This document shows, one piece after another, positions 9,188-17,225 of a stretch of DNA of 61,898 nucleotides. The notes under the pieces were generated by a model. The model did no database searches. It worked only from the letters and a program-made list of their open reading frames with translations, and was not told the DNA's origin. The stretch lies in contig NZ_BIMK01000040.1 in the NCBI RefSeq assembly GCF_004001045.1, positions 1 through 61,898 on the forward strand. Direction: 5' to 3'. Each line of letters begins with the position of its first letter. Position 1 is the stretch's first letter. Origin of the DNA: Paenibacillus chibensis (lineage in GTDB: Bacteria; Bacillota; Bacilli; Paenibacillales; Paenibacillaceae). The position numbers and the translations under genes were made by a program.

Positions 9188-9216
9188 AGTATACTTCGCC
9201 CGCAGCCTATTTGAAA
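9188..9216 (-). promoter_or_regulatory. Probable promoter of the pab-fol operon
   Basis: On the minus strand TTTCAA (9211-9216), 17 bases, then TATACT (9188-9193). The -35 is weak but the -10 is close to consensus and it lies about 45 bases before pabB. Confidence 0.6.
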
Positions 9217-9256
9217 AGACATTTCCAAGTTTTTTTCAAAAGCCGGCTAAAATGCA

Positions 9257-9290
9257 GAAAAAAACCTGCTGCCATAGAAACGGCAGCAGG
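9257..9290 (-). terminator. cysK terminator
   Basis: CCTGCTGCC pairs with GGCAGCAGG across a 7-8-base loop and is followed by seven Ts on the minus strand. It isolates cysK from the pab operon. Confidence 0.93.
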
Positions 9291-9339
9291 GGCGAGAATC
9301 ATAATCAGATGACTCCGGGAACGCTTAGGTCCCGTCGTC

Positions 9340-10278
9340 TTATCCTTCAAAATTGTAAAGAGGCGTGCTCAGGTAACGTTCTCCGTTACTTGGGATAATC
9401 ACGACGACGCGTTTGCCTTTTCCAAGCTCCTTGGCAACCTTCAATGCGGCAAATACCGCAGCGCCGGAGGAAATGCCCGCCAGAACGCCTTCTTCTTTCG
9501 CGACGCGGCGTGCCGTTTCAAAGGCTTCGTCATTTTCCACGTGAATGATTTCATCGTAAATTTCACGATTCAGAATGTCAGGGATGAAGTTCGCGCCAAG
9601 TCCCTGGATTTTGTGAGGACCTGGTTTGCCACCGGCAAGAATCGGGGAGGCTGCTGGCTCTACCGCTACGATTTTGACGTCCGGAAAGCTCTGCTTCAGA
9701 ACTTCGCCCGCACCGGAAATCGTACCGCCCGTACCGATCCCTGCCACGAAAGCGTCCAGCGTACCGCCGATGGATTCGATCGCTTCCACGATTTCCGGAC
9801 CTGTCGTTTCCTTATGAATTTTCAGGTTGGCCGGATTCTTGAACTGCTCGGCCATGAAATAGCCATCGTTCTCGCGCACGATTTCCTCCGCTTTTTTAAC
9901 CGCGCCATTCATGCCCTCCGCTCCCGGTGTAAGCACGAGCTCCGCTCCATAAGCACGAAGCAGATTGCGGCGTTCCAAGCTCATCGTTTCCGGCATTACG
10001 ATGACGGCTTTGTAGCCCTTCGCCGCAGCAACCATGGCCAGGCCAATACCGGTATTGCCGCTTGTTGCTTCAACGATCGTTCCGCCCGGTTTCAGCGTGC
10101 CGTCCTTTTCCGCTTCTTCCACGATGCTGATGGCGATCCGGTCTTTGACGCTGGAACCCGGGTTTTGGTATTCGAGCTTCAAATAAATTTCGGCGCTATC
10201 TTCCGATACCAGACGGTTCAGACGGACAAGCGGAGTACTACCGATGAGTTCAGTAACATTGTTAACGACTTTAGCCAT
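9340..10278 (-). CDS. cysK: Cysteine synthase (O-acetylserine sulfhydrylase)
   Basis: PLP enzyme that makes cysteine from O-acetylserine and sulfide. The 312 residues contain NPGSSVKDR with the PLP lysine, VEATSGNTGIG, the GTGGT phosphate-binding loop and ISSGAA near the C-terminus. Length and motifs match CysK rather than cystathionine beta-synthase (no CBS domains). It is a single-gene unit with its own promoter and terminator. In B. subtilis cysK is controlled by CymR, whose activity CysK itself modulates. Confidence 0.96.
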   Translation of the reverse strand: MAKVVNNVTELIGSTPLVRLNRLVSEDSAEIYLKLEYQNPGSSVKDRIAISIVEEAEKDGTLKPGGTIVEATSGNTGIGLAMVAAAKGYKAVIVMPETMSLERRNLLRAYGAELVLTPGAEGMNGAVKKAEEIVRENDGYFMAEQFKNPANLKIHKETTGPEIVEAIESIGGTLDAFVAGIGTGGTISGAGEVLKQSFPDVKIVAVEPAASPILAGGKPGPHKIQGLGANFIPDILNREIYDEIIHVENDEAFETARRVAKEEGVLAGISSGAAVFAALKVAKELGKGKRVVVIIPSNGERYLSTPLYNFEG

Positions 10279-10397
10279 AGAAAAAATCCTCCCTTTTTCA
10301 CTGTAATAATCAAGTGTGAATCTATACGAATTCAGATGGTATATCTGGCTGTTTAAAGGTTTATATCCGAGTAATTAAGTGGGTATTTAGTACCTTT

Positions 10398-10426
10398 ATC
10401 TTATCAACCTTCCCTGCGAATGTCAA
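10398..10426 (-). promoter_or_regulatory. Promoter of cysK
   Basis: On the minus strand TTGACA (10421-10426), 17 bases, TAAGAT (10398-10403). An A+T-rich segment with imperfect repeats follows just downstream (about 10355-10397); this is where a repressor such as CymR would bind, but I cannot confirm a CymR box by eye. Confidence 0.8.
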
Positions 10427-10474
10427 TATGAACCCCGCTGTTCTTAAGGGATTCTTTCGCTGAAGTGACTTGCC

Positions 10475-10526
10475 AAAAAAACAAACCCCGCTTTTCCGGA
10501 TGGTGATCCAAAAGCAAAGGTTTGTC
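10475..10526 (-). terminator. Terminator after the PpiC-type foldase gene
   Basis: A long imperfect stem pairs ACAAACC and GCTTTTGGA with TCCGGAAAAGC and GGTTTGT, and is followed by seven Ts on the minus strand. Confidence 0.88.
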
Positions 10527-10552
10527 TAATCCATTCGGCACTGGAACCTCGT

Positions 10553-11500
10553 TTAAGGAGTGCCTTTGGCTATCAGTTTGGCTCCGTACTTGTCCCGCAA
10601 TTCGGCTTCCAGCTGCGTCAGCAGCACCGCTTCGTTCAAGGCAAGCTGCTTGCTCACGCGGGCGCGGATCTCGGCTTCGCTGAGCTCTCCGGTCTTCACG
10701 ATATCCCGCACCTGCATGACGGCATATCCGTCGTCCCTCAGCTGAATCGGGCCGGCAATATCGCCGGCTTCGAGGTCTTTGGCTGCATCGAGCAGCTCTC
10801 CTTGCACGAAAGGATCATCCTCATCGATCATGCCCAGTCTTCCACCCTGCATGCGCGTGTACTCGTCCAGGGAAAGCTCTTCGGCCAGCTTGCCGAAATC
10901 CTCGCCCTGCTCGAGGCGATCCAAGGTCCGATTCGCTTCCTTGCGGCTTTTCACCTTGATCCAGGCCAAATCGTACTGCTTCTTCGGCTCGAACTCTTCC
11001 TTATGCTGCTCCATATAGCGGTCGATCTCTTCATCCCGGATATGGATGCCCGCAATGGCGATCTTTTCGAGGGTCAGCTGATAAGCCGCATCAGCTCGTA
11101 TATCCCCGGCCGTCATGCCAAGCTGTGTCGACATTTCCTGGAGGTAAGCGTCCTCCGATTCATAACCCGCGGCGTCAGACCGGATCTTTTCCGCAATTTC
11201 CTCCGGTGTGACCTGAATCCGCAGCGACCTTGCCTCCGCGGCAACCGCCTTCTGATTCAGCATTTGCAGCAGCACCTCATGTCCGCGCGCACGCTTCAGT
11301 TCGTTCACCCACTCGTCTTCCGTGATGGCTTGTCCGTCAAAGGATGCCACCGCATCCCGGCCGCTTTGCTCTTCTTCCGGCTCATGCACGTCACCCGCCG
11401 GCTTCAGTCCGCGGATGATAATCAGGCTTCCCATCAGCAGTACGCCGGCCGTCAAAATGATGACTGCCGCCCACAGCGCCTTATCTTGTCTGGTCATCAT
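10553..11500 (-). CDS. Membrane-anchored PpiC-type peptidyl-prolyl isomerase
   Basis: A 315-residue PrsA/SurA-like protein. Residues about 9-30 form one hydrophobic anchor (WAAVIILTAGVLLMGSLII) with no lipobox cysteine, so it is a membrane-anchored rather than lipid-linked foldase. A SurA-like N-terminal helical region follows, and then a parvulin domain (about 175-270, including the GGRLGMI segment). It lies 16 bases after hslO, matching the position of B. subtilis yacD. It probably helps fold proteins outside the membrane. A second ATG follows directly and may be the real start. Confidence 0.85.
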   Translation of the reverse strand: MMTRQDKALWAAVIILTAGVLLMGSLIIIRGLKPAGDVHEPEEEQSGRDAVASFDGQAITEDEWVNELKRARGHEVLLQMLNQKAVAAEARSLRIQVTPEEIAEKIRSDAAGYESEDAYLQEMSTQLGMTAGDIRADAAYQLTLEKIAIAGIHIRDEEIDRYMEQHKEEFEPKKQYDLAWIKVKSRKEANRTLDRLEQGEDFGKLAEELSLDEYTRMQGGRLGMIDEDDPFVQGELLDAAKDLEAGDIAGPIQLRDDGYAVMQVRDIVKTGELSEAEIRARVSKQLALNEAVLLTQLEAELRDKYGAKLIAKGTP

Positions 11501-11516
11501 CTTCTTGTACCGTGCC

Positions 11517-12401
11517 TTAATGAATCGCTTTATTCAGGATCTGCTGCAGCTCTTCTTTTTCAAACGTATATTTCTCATTGCAAAAATGGCACACGACTTC
11601 CGCCTGCCCATCCTCTTCAATCAACTGCTCCAGCTCGCTTTTGCCCAAGCTGACCAGCGTCTGCTCCACCCGTTCCCGCGAGCAGTGGCATTGGAAGCTG
11701 ATATCCATCTGCTCCAGGATTTCCACATCCGGAAGCAGCCGGCGCAGCATTTCGTCAAGCTCCAGACCTTGATCCAGCAGCGACGTGACCGGCGGCATAG
11801 CCCCGACAGCCTGCTCAATCATCGTAAGCTCCTCTTCGCTGAGACCCGGGAGGATCTGCACGATAAAGCCTCCCGCTACAATGACGGAATTGTCCGGAGC
11901 GACGAGTACGCCAAGCCCCACTGCCGAAGGCGTCTGCTCCGACACCGCGAAGTAGTACGTAAAATCCTCACCGAGCTCACCGGAGATGATGGGAATGCTG
12001 CCGCGGTAAGGGTCTTTCAATCCCAAATCCTTGGTCACGTGCAAAAATCCTTCTCGGCCCACTGCTCCCGCGACATCCAGCTTCCCCTTGCTGTTGCTGG
12101 GCAGATGCACATGCGGCTCATTCACGTAGCCCCGCACTTCGCCTTTGGCGTTCGCATCGACGACGATTTGACCGAGCGGGCCATTGCCCTTCACCTGAAT
12201 CGTCAGTCTCTCCTCACCCTTCAGCATCGCGCCCATCATCGCGCCCGCCGTCAGCGTGCGTCCCAGGGCTGCCGTAGCGGTCGGCCAGGTATCATGCCGT
12301 CTGCGAAGCTCTTCGACAAGCACGGTCGTTCTTACGGCGAAGGCCCGGACGCGTCCGTTCATTGCGGTGCCTCGAATGAGGCAATCTTGTTTATTTTCCA
12401 T
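11517..12401 (-). CDS. hslO: Redox-regulated chaperone Hsp33
   Basis: Hsp33 is a holdase switched on by oxidation. The 294 residues carry the typical ALGRTLTAGAMMGAMLKGEE segment (in pieces) and the C-terminal zinc switch, with cysteines in FQCHCSRE and VCHFCNEK (CxC then CxxC). The four cysteines and spacing are intact. It sits between coaX and the PpiC foldase, as in B. subtilis (yacC). Confidence 0.95.
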   Translation of the reverse strand: MENKQDCLIRGTAMNGRVRAFAVRTTVLVEELRRRHDTWPTATAALGRTLTAGAMMGAMLKGEERLTIQVKGNGPLGQIVVDANAKGEVRGYVNEPHVHLPSNSKGKLDVAGAVGREGFLHVTKDLGLKDPYRGSIPIISGELGEDFTYYFAVSEQTPSAVGLGVLVAPDNSVIVAGGFIVQILPGLSEEELTMIEQAVGAMPPVTSLLDQGLELDEMLRRLLPDVEILEQMDISFQCHCSRERVEQTLVSLGKSELEQLIEEDGQAEVVCHFCNEKYTFEKEELQQILNKAIH

Positions 12402-12495
12402 GTCGTATCCAGCCTCCCTTGCTCTCTATTTAACCGAAATCGCAGGTGTCATTCACTGCTCTTTCCCCTATTGTTTCCAAAATACAAAAGAAAAA

Positions 12496-12532
12496 CATGC
12501 CTCAGCCTGGTGCTTAAGCACAAGCATGGGCC
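12496..12532 (-). terminator. Possible terminator or attenuator after coaX
   Basis: An outer CATGC/GCATG pairing encloses a perfect GTGCTTAAGCAC palindrome, followed by TTTTTC on the minus strand. The stem is interrupted, so strength is uncertain. Confidence 0.5.
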
Positions 12533-12551
12533 TCAGTTAGCCACAGAAGTT

Positions 12552-13319
12552 TTAACTGTTGCGTTCATAAATAATCCGCAGACCTTCCAGGGTCAACAGC
12601 GGATTCACTTCATCGATCGCTTCGGTTTCGCTTGCAATAAGCTCCGCCAGGCCTCCCGTGGCAACGACCTTAAGATGGGGAGCGTTCATCTCCTGCTTCA
12701 TGCGCTTCACGATACCGTCCACCTGCCCGGCATATCCGAAAATAATGCCTGCCTGCATCGCATGCACCGTATTGCGGCCGATGACCTTTTTAGGCTTCTC
12801 CAGCTCAATACGCGGCAGCTTGGACGCCCGTTCCACCAGAGCCTCGGTCGCAATCCCGATTCCCGGCACGATGGCGCCGCCAAGATAAGCCCCTTTTTCA
12901 TCAATGCAGTCAAACGTGGTTGCAGTGCCGAAATCCACCACCACCAGCGGTCCTTTGTACAGATCGACGGCGGCCACCGCGTTAACGATCCGATCCGCGC
13001 CAACCTCGCGCGGGTTCTCGTAGCGGAGATTCAGCCCCGTTTTGATGCCAGGCCCAACCATGAGCGGCTGTTTATGAATATATTTGCGGCACATCTCCTC
13101 GATGACATGCACCATCGGCGGGACCACGGAGGACATGATAACCCCGCGGATATCCGAAACCGGGATCCCGGACATGTGGAACAAGTTGTGAAACCAAACA
13201 CCATACTCATCCGCTGTAGACTGCCGAACGGTGCTGAGACGGAAATGATGCAGGAGCTCGCGCCCCTTGTAGATGCCCAGCACAATGTTGGTGTTCCCGA
13301 TATCGATGACAAGGATCAC
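12552..13319 (-). CDS. coaX: Type III pantothenate kinase
   Basis: First step of CoA synthesis: phosphorylates pantothenate. The 255-residue ASKHA-fold protein starts VILVIDIGNTNIVLG and carries VGADRIVNAVAA and VVDFGTATTFD. I choose a GTG start (13319) because AAGGAGGG lies nine bases upstream and homologues begin exactly there; the open frame continues 20 codons further. It follows nadC by 16 bases, so CoA and NAD synthesis appear to be transcribed together. Confidence 0.95.
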   Translation of the reverse strand: MILVIDIGNTNIVLGIYKGRELLHHFRLSTVRQSTADEYGVWFHNLFHMSGIPVSDIRGVIMSSVVPPMVHVIEEMCRKYIHKQPLMVGPGIKTGLNLRYENPREVGADRIVNAVAAVDLYKGPLVVVDFGTATTFDCIDEKGAYLGGAIVPGIGIATEALVERASKLPRIELEKPKKVIGRNTVHAMQAGIIFGYAGQVDGIVKRMKQEMNAPHLKVVATGGLAELIASETEAIDEVNPLLTLEGLRIIYERNS

Positions 13320-13335
13320 CGGGACGATCCCTCCT

Positions 13336-14196
13336 TTACTTAACAGCGTTGAGGTCCAGACTGATATCAAGACTCTCAAAAGAATAGGTTAACCGCCCTA
13401 CGGATATCACGTCAACCCCGCACTCGGCGATTCCTTTGACGGTTTGCAGCGAAACGTTGCCGGAAGCTTCCACACGGACATGCGGGGCCTTGGTCTTGAT
13501 GCGTCTGACCGCCTCTTTCATCATATCCTTGTCCATGTTATCCAGCATAATGATATCTGCACCGGCTTCCAAAGCCTCCTCGACCTGCTGCAGCGATTCC
13601 GTCTCCACTTCGATTGTCATCGTGTGCGGAATATGCGCGCGTGCCCGCTCCACCGCTCTGCGGATACCACCCGCTCCTTTGATATGGTTGTCCTTAATCA
13701 TGACGGCGTCATACAGGCCAAACCGGTGATTGGCCCCGCCGCCGATCCGGACCGCGTATTTCTCGAGCATGCGGTGTCCCGGCGTCGTTTTCCGCGTATC
13801 GACCAGGCGCGTTGGCAGCCCTTCCAGCGCACTGACGAACATGCGCGTCCGAGTGGCGATGCCGGATAGCCGCTGCAGCAAATTGAGCGCGATCCGCTCC
13901 CCCGTCAAAATATGATGGGTGCTTCCCTCCACGACCGCCAGCACGGTGCCTTTCTTCACCTGATCCCCGTCTTTCACATGAGCCGTGAAGGACAAGGACG
14001 GATCCACCACCTGAAAAACTAGCTCCGCCACGGGGATACCTGCCACAATGCCATCTTCCTTGGCATGAATAATCCCTTTCGATTCATGTCCTGCCGGAAT
14101 GGTCGTCATGGTGGTTATATCGCCGGAGCCCACATCCTCTTTCAGCCATAAGCGGATCGATTCCACCAGATTTTCGTTATATCCATTAAACATCAT
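13336..14196 (-). CDS. nadC: Nicotinate-nucleotide pyrophosphorylase
   Basis: Converts quinolinate and PRPP to nicotinate mononucleotide. The 286 residues include LKEDVGSGDITT at the start, TRKTTPGHR, RIGGGANHRFGLYD and the C-terminal VDVISVGRLTYS. GGAGG nine bases upstream decides the ATG at 14196; the upstream in-frame extension belongs to nadB sequence. It overlaps the nadB end by 11 bases, so the two are coupled. Confidence 0.96.
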   Translation of the reverse strand: MMFNGYNENLVESIRLWLKEDVGSGDITTMTTIPAGHESKGIIHAKEDGIVAGIPVAELVFQVVDPSLSFTAHVKDGDQVKKGTVLAVVEGSTHHILTGERIALNLLQRLSGIATRTRMFVSALEGLPTRLVDTRKTTPGHRMLEKYAVRIGGGANHRFGLYDAVMIKDNHIKGAGGIRRAVERARAHIPHTMTIEVETESLQQVEEALEAGADIIMLDNMDKDMMKEAVRRIKTKAPHVRVEASGNVSLQTVKGIAECGVDVISVGRLTYSFESLDISLDLNAVK

Positions 14197-15802
14197 CGCT
14201 GAATTCCTCCATGATTTCATGTTGGCGATGCAAAAGCAAATGCTTGCGCCATACCGCGTCGTCCTTCTGAGGGTAATCCTCTCTGTAATGCGCCCCACGG
14301 CTCTCCTTGCGCTCCAAGGCCGCCTGTGTAACCAGCAAGCAGCTGGTCAGCATGTTCGCGAATTCGAACTCCTCCTTCTTGGAGAGCTCAGAGGTAAAGA
14401 TGGATAGCTGGCGTTTCAGCTCATCCAGCCCTTTGTGCAGCAGCGCCTCATTGCGGCGCAGTCCGGCGTAACGCACCATGACCTTCTGCAGCTTCAGTCT
14501 GCGTTCAATCATGGCCTGCTTCGGAACTCCTGTCCGATCCTGCTCCTGATAAGCAATGGCCGCAGGGGCGACGAGCGGAACAAGCTCCCGAATCCGGTTG
14601 ACGATCCGCTTGCCAAATACAATAGCCTCGGACAGCGAATTGCTCGCAAGACGGTTCGCGCCATGAACGCCTGTCGAGGAAACCTCGCCGCAGGCAAACA
14701 ATCGCGGTACGCTGCTCTCGCCGTTCAAATCCGTTTTGACCCCGCCCATCATATAATGCGCAGCCGGCGCCACGGGAATCCAGTCCGCCGCCATATCGAG
14801 CCCATAATTCATGCAGGTTTCATAGATGGTTGGAAAACGATGCTTGATCATATCTTCCGGTTCATGCGTAATATCCAGGTATACGAATGTGGACTTCGTT
14901 TCCTCCATCTCGCTCACGATGGCGCGGGCGACGATATCGCGCGGTGCCAGTTCGAGCAGTTCATGGTATTTTTCCATAAAACGCTCGCCTTTGATATTCC
15001 GCAGCACTGCGCCCTCGCCCCGGACAGCTTCCGAGATGAGAAAACGCGGCGCGCCGGGATAGCACAGAGCCGTAGGATGGAACTGGATGAATTCCATATC
15101 ACGGATTTGCGCCCCGGCCCGGTAGGCCATGGCTATGCCATCCGCAGTCGCCACTTCGGGATTCGTCGTATAGCGGTAGAGCTGACCGGCGCCTCCGGTA
15201 CATAAAATGGTGGCAGCGGCTTTGACGTATACCCGCTGCCCATCCGGCCGCTGCAGCAGCACGCCGATACACTCGTTGCCGTCGTTCAGTACGTCAATGA
15301 CGAAATGATGTTCCCATACCTGCACCCGCTCGTGCATCCGCACCTGTGCAGCAAGCGCCCGCACGATCTCGAAGCCGGTCGCATCCCCGTTGGCATGCAG
15401 GATGCGTCGCCGGCTGTGCGCCCCCTCCTGCGTCAAGGCCAGCTCCCCGTTCTCCACATCGAAGGCCGTTCCGAGACGGATCAATTCCTGCACGTTATCT
15501 GGACCCTCGTTCACGAGGACATCCACCGCAGCGGAGGAGCATAATCCGGCGCCTGCCATCAACGTATCCTCGCGGTGGTAAGCCGGGGAGTCGTCCTCCG
15601 AGGTCACGGCAGCGATTCCGCCCTGTGCATAGCGGGTGTTGCTCTCGAGAAGCGCGTTTTTGGTAATCATGATAACGTGATGGTCTTTGCCAGCCTCAAT
15701 AGCCGTATACAATCCCGCAATTCCCGAGCCGATCACGATGACATCCGTTTTGACGCAGGGGAGCGTTTGCAAATCGAAATCAACCAAATACTGTGGAATC
15801 AT
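14186..15802 (-). CDS. nadB: L-aspartate oxidase
   Basis: Flavoenzyme that oxidises L-aspartate to iminoaspartate, the NadA substrate. The 538-residue protein has the FAD-binding VIGSGIAGLYTAIEAG motif, NTRYAQGGIAAV, HPTALCYPG, the HYMMGG motif and a succinate-dehydrogenase-like C-terminal domain. The AGGTG before ATG 15802 favours that start over a GTG four codons upstream. It sits between nadA and nadC; in B. subtilis this trio lies elsewhere. Confidence 0.95.
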   Translation of the reverse strand: MIPQYLVDFDLQTLPCVKTDVIVIGSGIAGLYTAIEAGKDHHVIMITKNALLESNTRYAQGGIAAVTSEDDSPAYHREDTLMAGAGLCSSAAVDVLVNEGPDNVQELIRLGTAFDVENGELALTQEGAHSRRRILHANGDATGFEIVRALAAQVRMHERVQVWEHHFVIDVLNDGNECIGVLLQRPDGQRVYVKAAATILCTGGAGQLYRYTTNPEVATADGIAMAYRAGAQIRDMEFIQFHPTALCYPGAPRFLISEAVRGEGAVLRNIKGERFMEKYHELLELAPRDIVARAIVSEMEETKSTFVYLDITHEPEDMIKHRFPTIYETCMNYGLDMAADWIPVAPAAHYMMGGVKTDLNGESSVPRLFACGEVSSTGVHGANRLASNSLSEAIVFGKRIVNRIRELVPLVAPAAIAYQEQDRTGVPKQAMIERRLKLQKVMVRYAGLRRNEALLHKGLDELKRQLSIFTSELSKKEEFEFANMLTSCLLVTQAALERKESRGAHYREDYPQKDDAVWRKHLLLHRQHEIMEEFSDDV

Positions 15803-15871
15803 AGTTCCGTTCACCTGTCTTAAGAGAGTAGCGCATGCAAGCGATCAAAAAATGGTTGCTATAATTAGAAA

Positions 15872-15891
15872 GTGCCCACTGTTAAGGGCAC
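15872..15891 (-). other. Hairpin between nadA and nadB
   Basis: A 6-bp G+C-rich stem, GTGCCC (15872-15877) with GGGCAC (15886-15891), has an 8-base loop and is followed by only three Ts on the minus strand. It could partly terminate or protect the nadA end of the message. It is too weak to call a full terminator. Confidence 0.5.
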
Positions 15892-15925
15892 CTAATTGTT
15901 CTATTATTTTTTTGATCGCGCCCTG

Positions 15926-16861
15926 CTAAACCTGTAACATGCGCTCTAAGGAAATGCGGGCTTGGTCTGCAACAGCCGGCGGCACATAAATCTGCGGCTT
16001 CATCGTTTCCAGACACTTCACCAATTTTTTGAGGTTGTTGACTTTCATGTTCGGACATACCAGATATTTCGTTGCGAAATGGAAGGTTTTGTTCGGGCTG
16101 TCGAGGCGCAGCTGATATCCCGTGCCATCCTCGGTACCGACGATAAATTCCTGGCAATCGGATTTTTTGCAGTAATCGATAATTGCGGTGGTGCTGCCGA
16201 CGAAATCACCCATGGCCACAACTTCAGGACGGCACTCGGGATGCACGACGAACTGGGCGGTCGGATGCTTCGCTTTCATTTCGACAACGTCCTTGACGGT
16301 CAGCATATCGTGCGTGTTGCAGTACCCTTCCCAGATGATCATTTTTTTGTCGGTATGCTGCTGCACGTAATGCCCCAGGTTTTTATCCGGCACCCAGATG
16401 ATCTCATCGCAGTCCAGCGACTGAATCACTTTGACGGCATTGGCCGATGTGCAGCATATATCTGTTTCAGCTTTGACGTCCGCGGAAGAGTTGATATAAG
16501 TAACGACTTTGGCATTCGGATGCTGCGCCTTCAGTTTGCGGAGACCGTCTACATTGACCATGTCGGCCATCGGGCAGCCTGCGCGTTCGTCCGGGATCAG
16601 CACCGTCTTGTTTGGAGCCAGAATCTTCGCGCTCTCCCCCATGAAATGCACGCCGCAGAATACGATGACGTCCGCATCCGTTTGCGCCGCTTTTTGGGCA
16701 AGTAAAAAGGAATCGCCGCGGAAATCAGCAACCTCCTGAATTTCGTCCCTTTGATAATAATGAGCAAGAATGATTGCGTTTCTTTCTTTTTTGAGCTGCA
16801 TGAGCCTTTCCGTCAATTCGCGTTTTTGTTCCTCTTTATGCTGCAGCGCAAGAGCTTCCAC
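15926..16861 (-). CDS. nadA: Quinolinate synthase A
   Basis: A [4Fe-4S] enzyme that condenses iminoaspartate with dihydroxyacetone phosphate to quinolinate. The 311 residues contain ILAHYYQRDEIQEVADF, FCGVHFMGE, ERAGCPMAD, HPECRPEV and YLVCPNMK; the expected cluster cysteines are present. The start is a GTG with AAGGAG ten bases upstream. It opens the nadA-nadB-nadC-coaX-hslO run and is preceded by a good sigma-A promoter. Confidence 0.95.
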   Translation of the reverse strand: MEALALQHKEEQKRELTERLMQLKKERNAIILAHYYQRDEIQEVADFRGDSFLLAQKAAQTDADVIVFCGVHFMGESAKILAPNKTVLIPDERAGCPMADMVNVDGLRKLKAQHPNAKVVTYINSSADVKAETDICCTSANAVKVIQSLDCDEIIWVPDKNLGHYVQQHTDKKMIIWEGYCNTHDMLTVKDVVEMKAKHPTAQFVVHPECRPEVVAMGDFVGSTTAIIDYCKKSDCQEFIVGTEDGTGYQLRLDSPNKTFHFATKYLVCPNMKVNNLKKLVKCLETMKPQIYVPPAVADQARISLERMLQV

Positions 16862-16964
16862 CAGCGACCCACTCCTTTTATGAAGTCATGACATGATTAA
16901 AATGATTGTGAAAATTCTCTCAAAGTTGGGTGTCTAAGCTTCGAGGGCTTTTCAGTTACCAACT

Positions 16965-16993
16965 AATGTACACAAGGTTTCTCGGGCTGTCAA
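16965..16993 (-). promoter_or_regulatory. Promoter of the nadABC operon
   Basis: On the minus strand TTGACA (16988-16993), 17 bases, TACATT (16965-16970). A leader of about 100 nt follows. NiaR control is known for nad genes in Firmicutes, but I cannot identify its operator with confidence. The rest of 16994-17136 shows nothing recognisable. Confidence 0.78.
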
Positions 16994-17136
16994 TCCGCCC
17001 CAATGCGGCTCCGGCGCCGTTTCAGCAATCAGGAAAACGCTTTGCAGCGCGCTTTCATCCGCTTCCTTTTCATCTCATGCCCGCGTGAATTAAAAAATAA
17101 AATTTTAAATACGGTGAAATGCCTCTCCTCAAACAG

Positions 17137-17176
17137 CAAAAAAGCCCGGAGGACGATTGCCGTCGTCTTCCGGGCT
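17137..17176 (-). terminator. ftsH terminator
   Basis: GCCCGGA and GACG pair across GCAAT with CGTC and TCCGGGC, followed by six Ts on the minus strand. It is a strong intrinsic terminator that separates ftsH from nadA. Confidence 0.95.
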
Positions 17177-17225
17177 ATTCATTCTAAGCTATGGTACTAA
17201 GCAGCAAGGCCAAGGCCGAATCCGT

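Noticed and set aside
11322..13343. 673-residue plus-strand frame opposite hslO and coaX
   Set aside because: Runs antisense to two well-supported genes; composition is that of a shadow.
16862..16993. NiaR operator before nadA
   Set aside because: Some TGTCTAA/GACACC-like words occur, but I could not match a reliable consensus.
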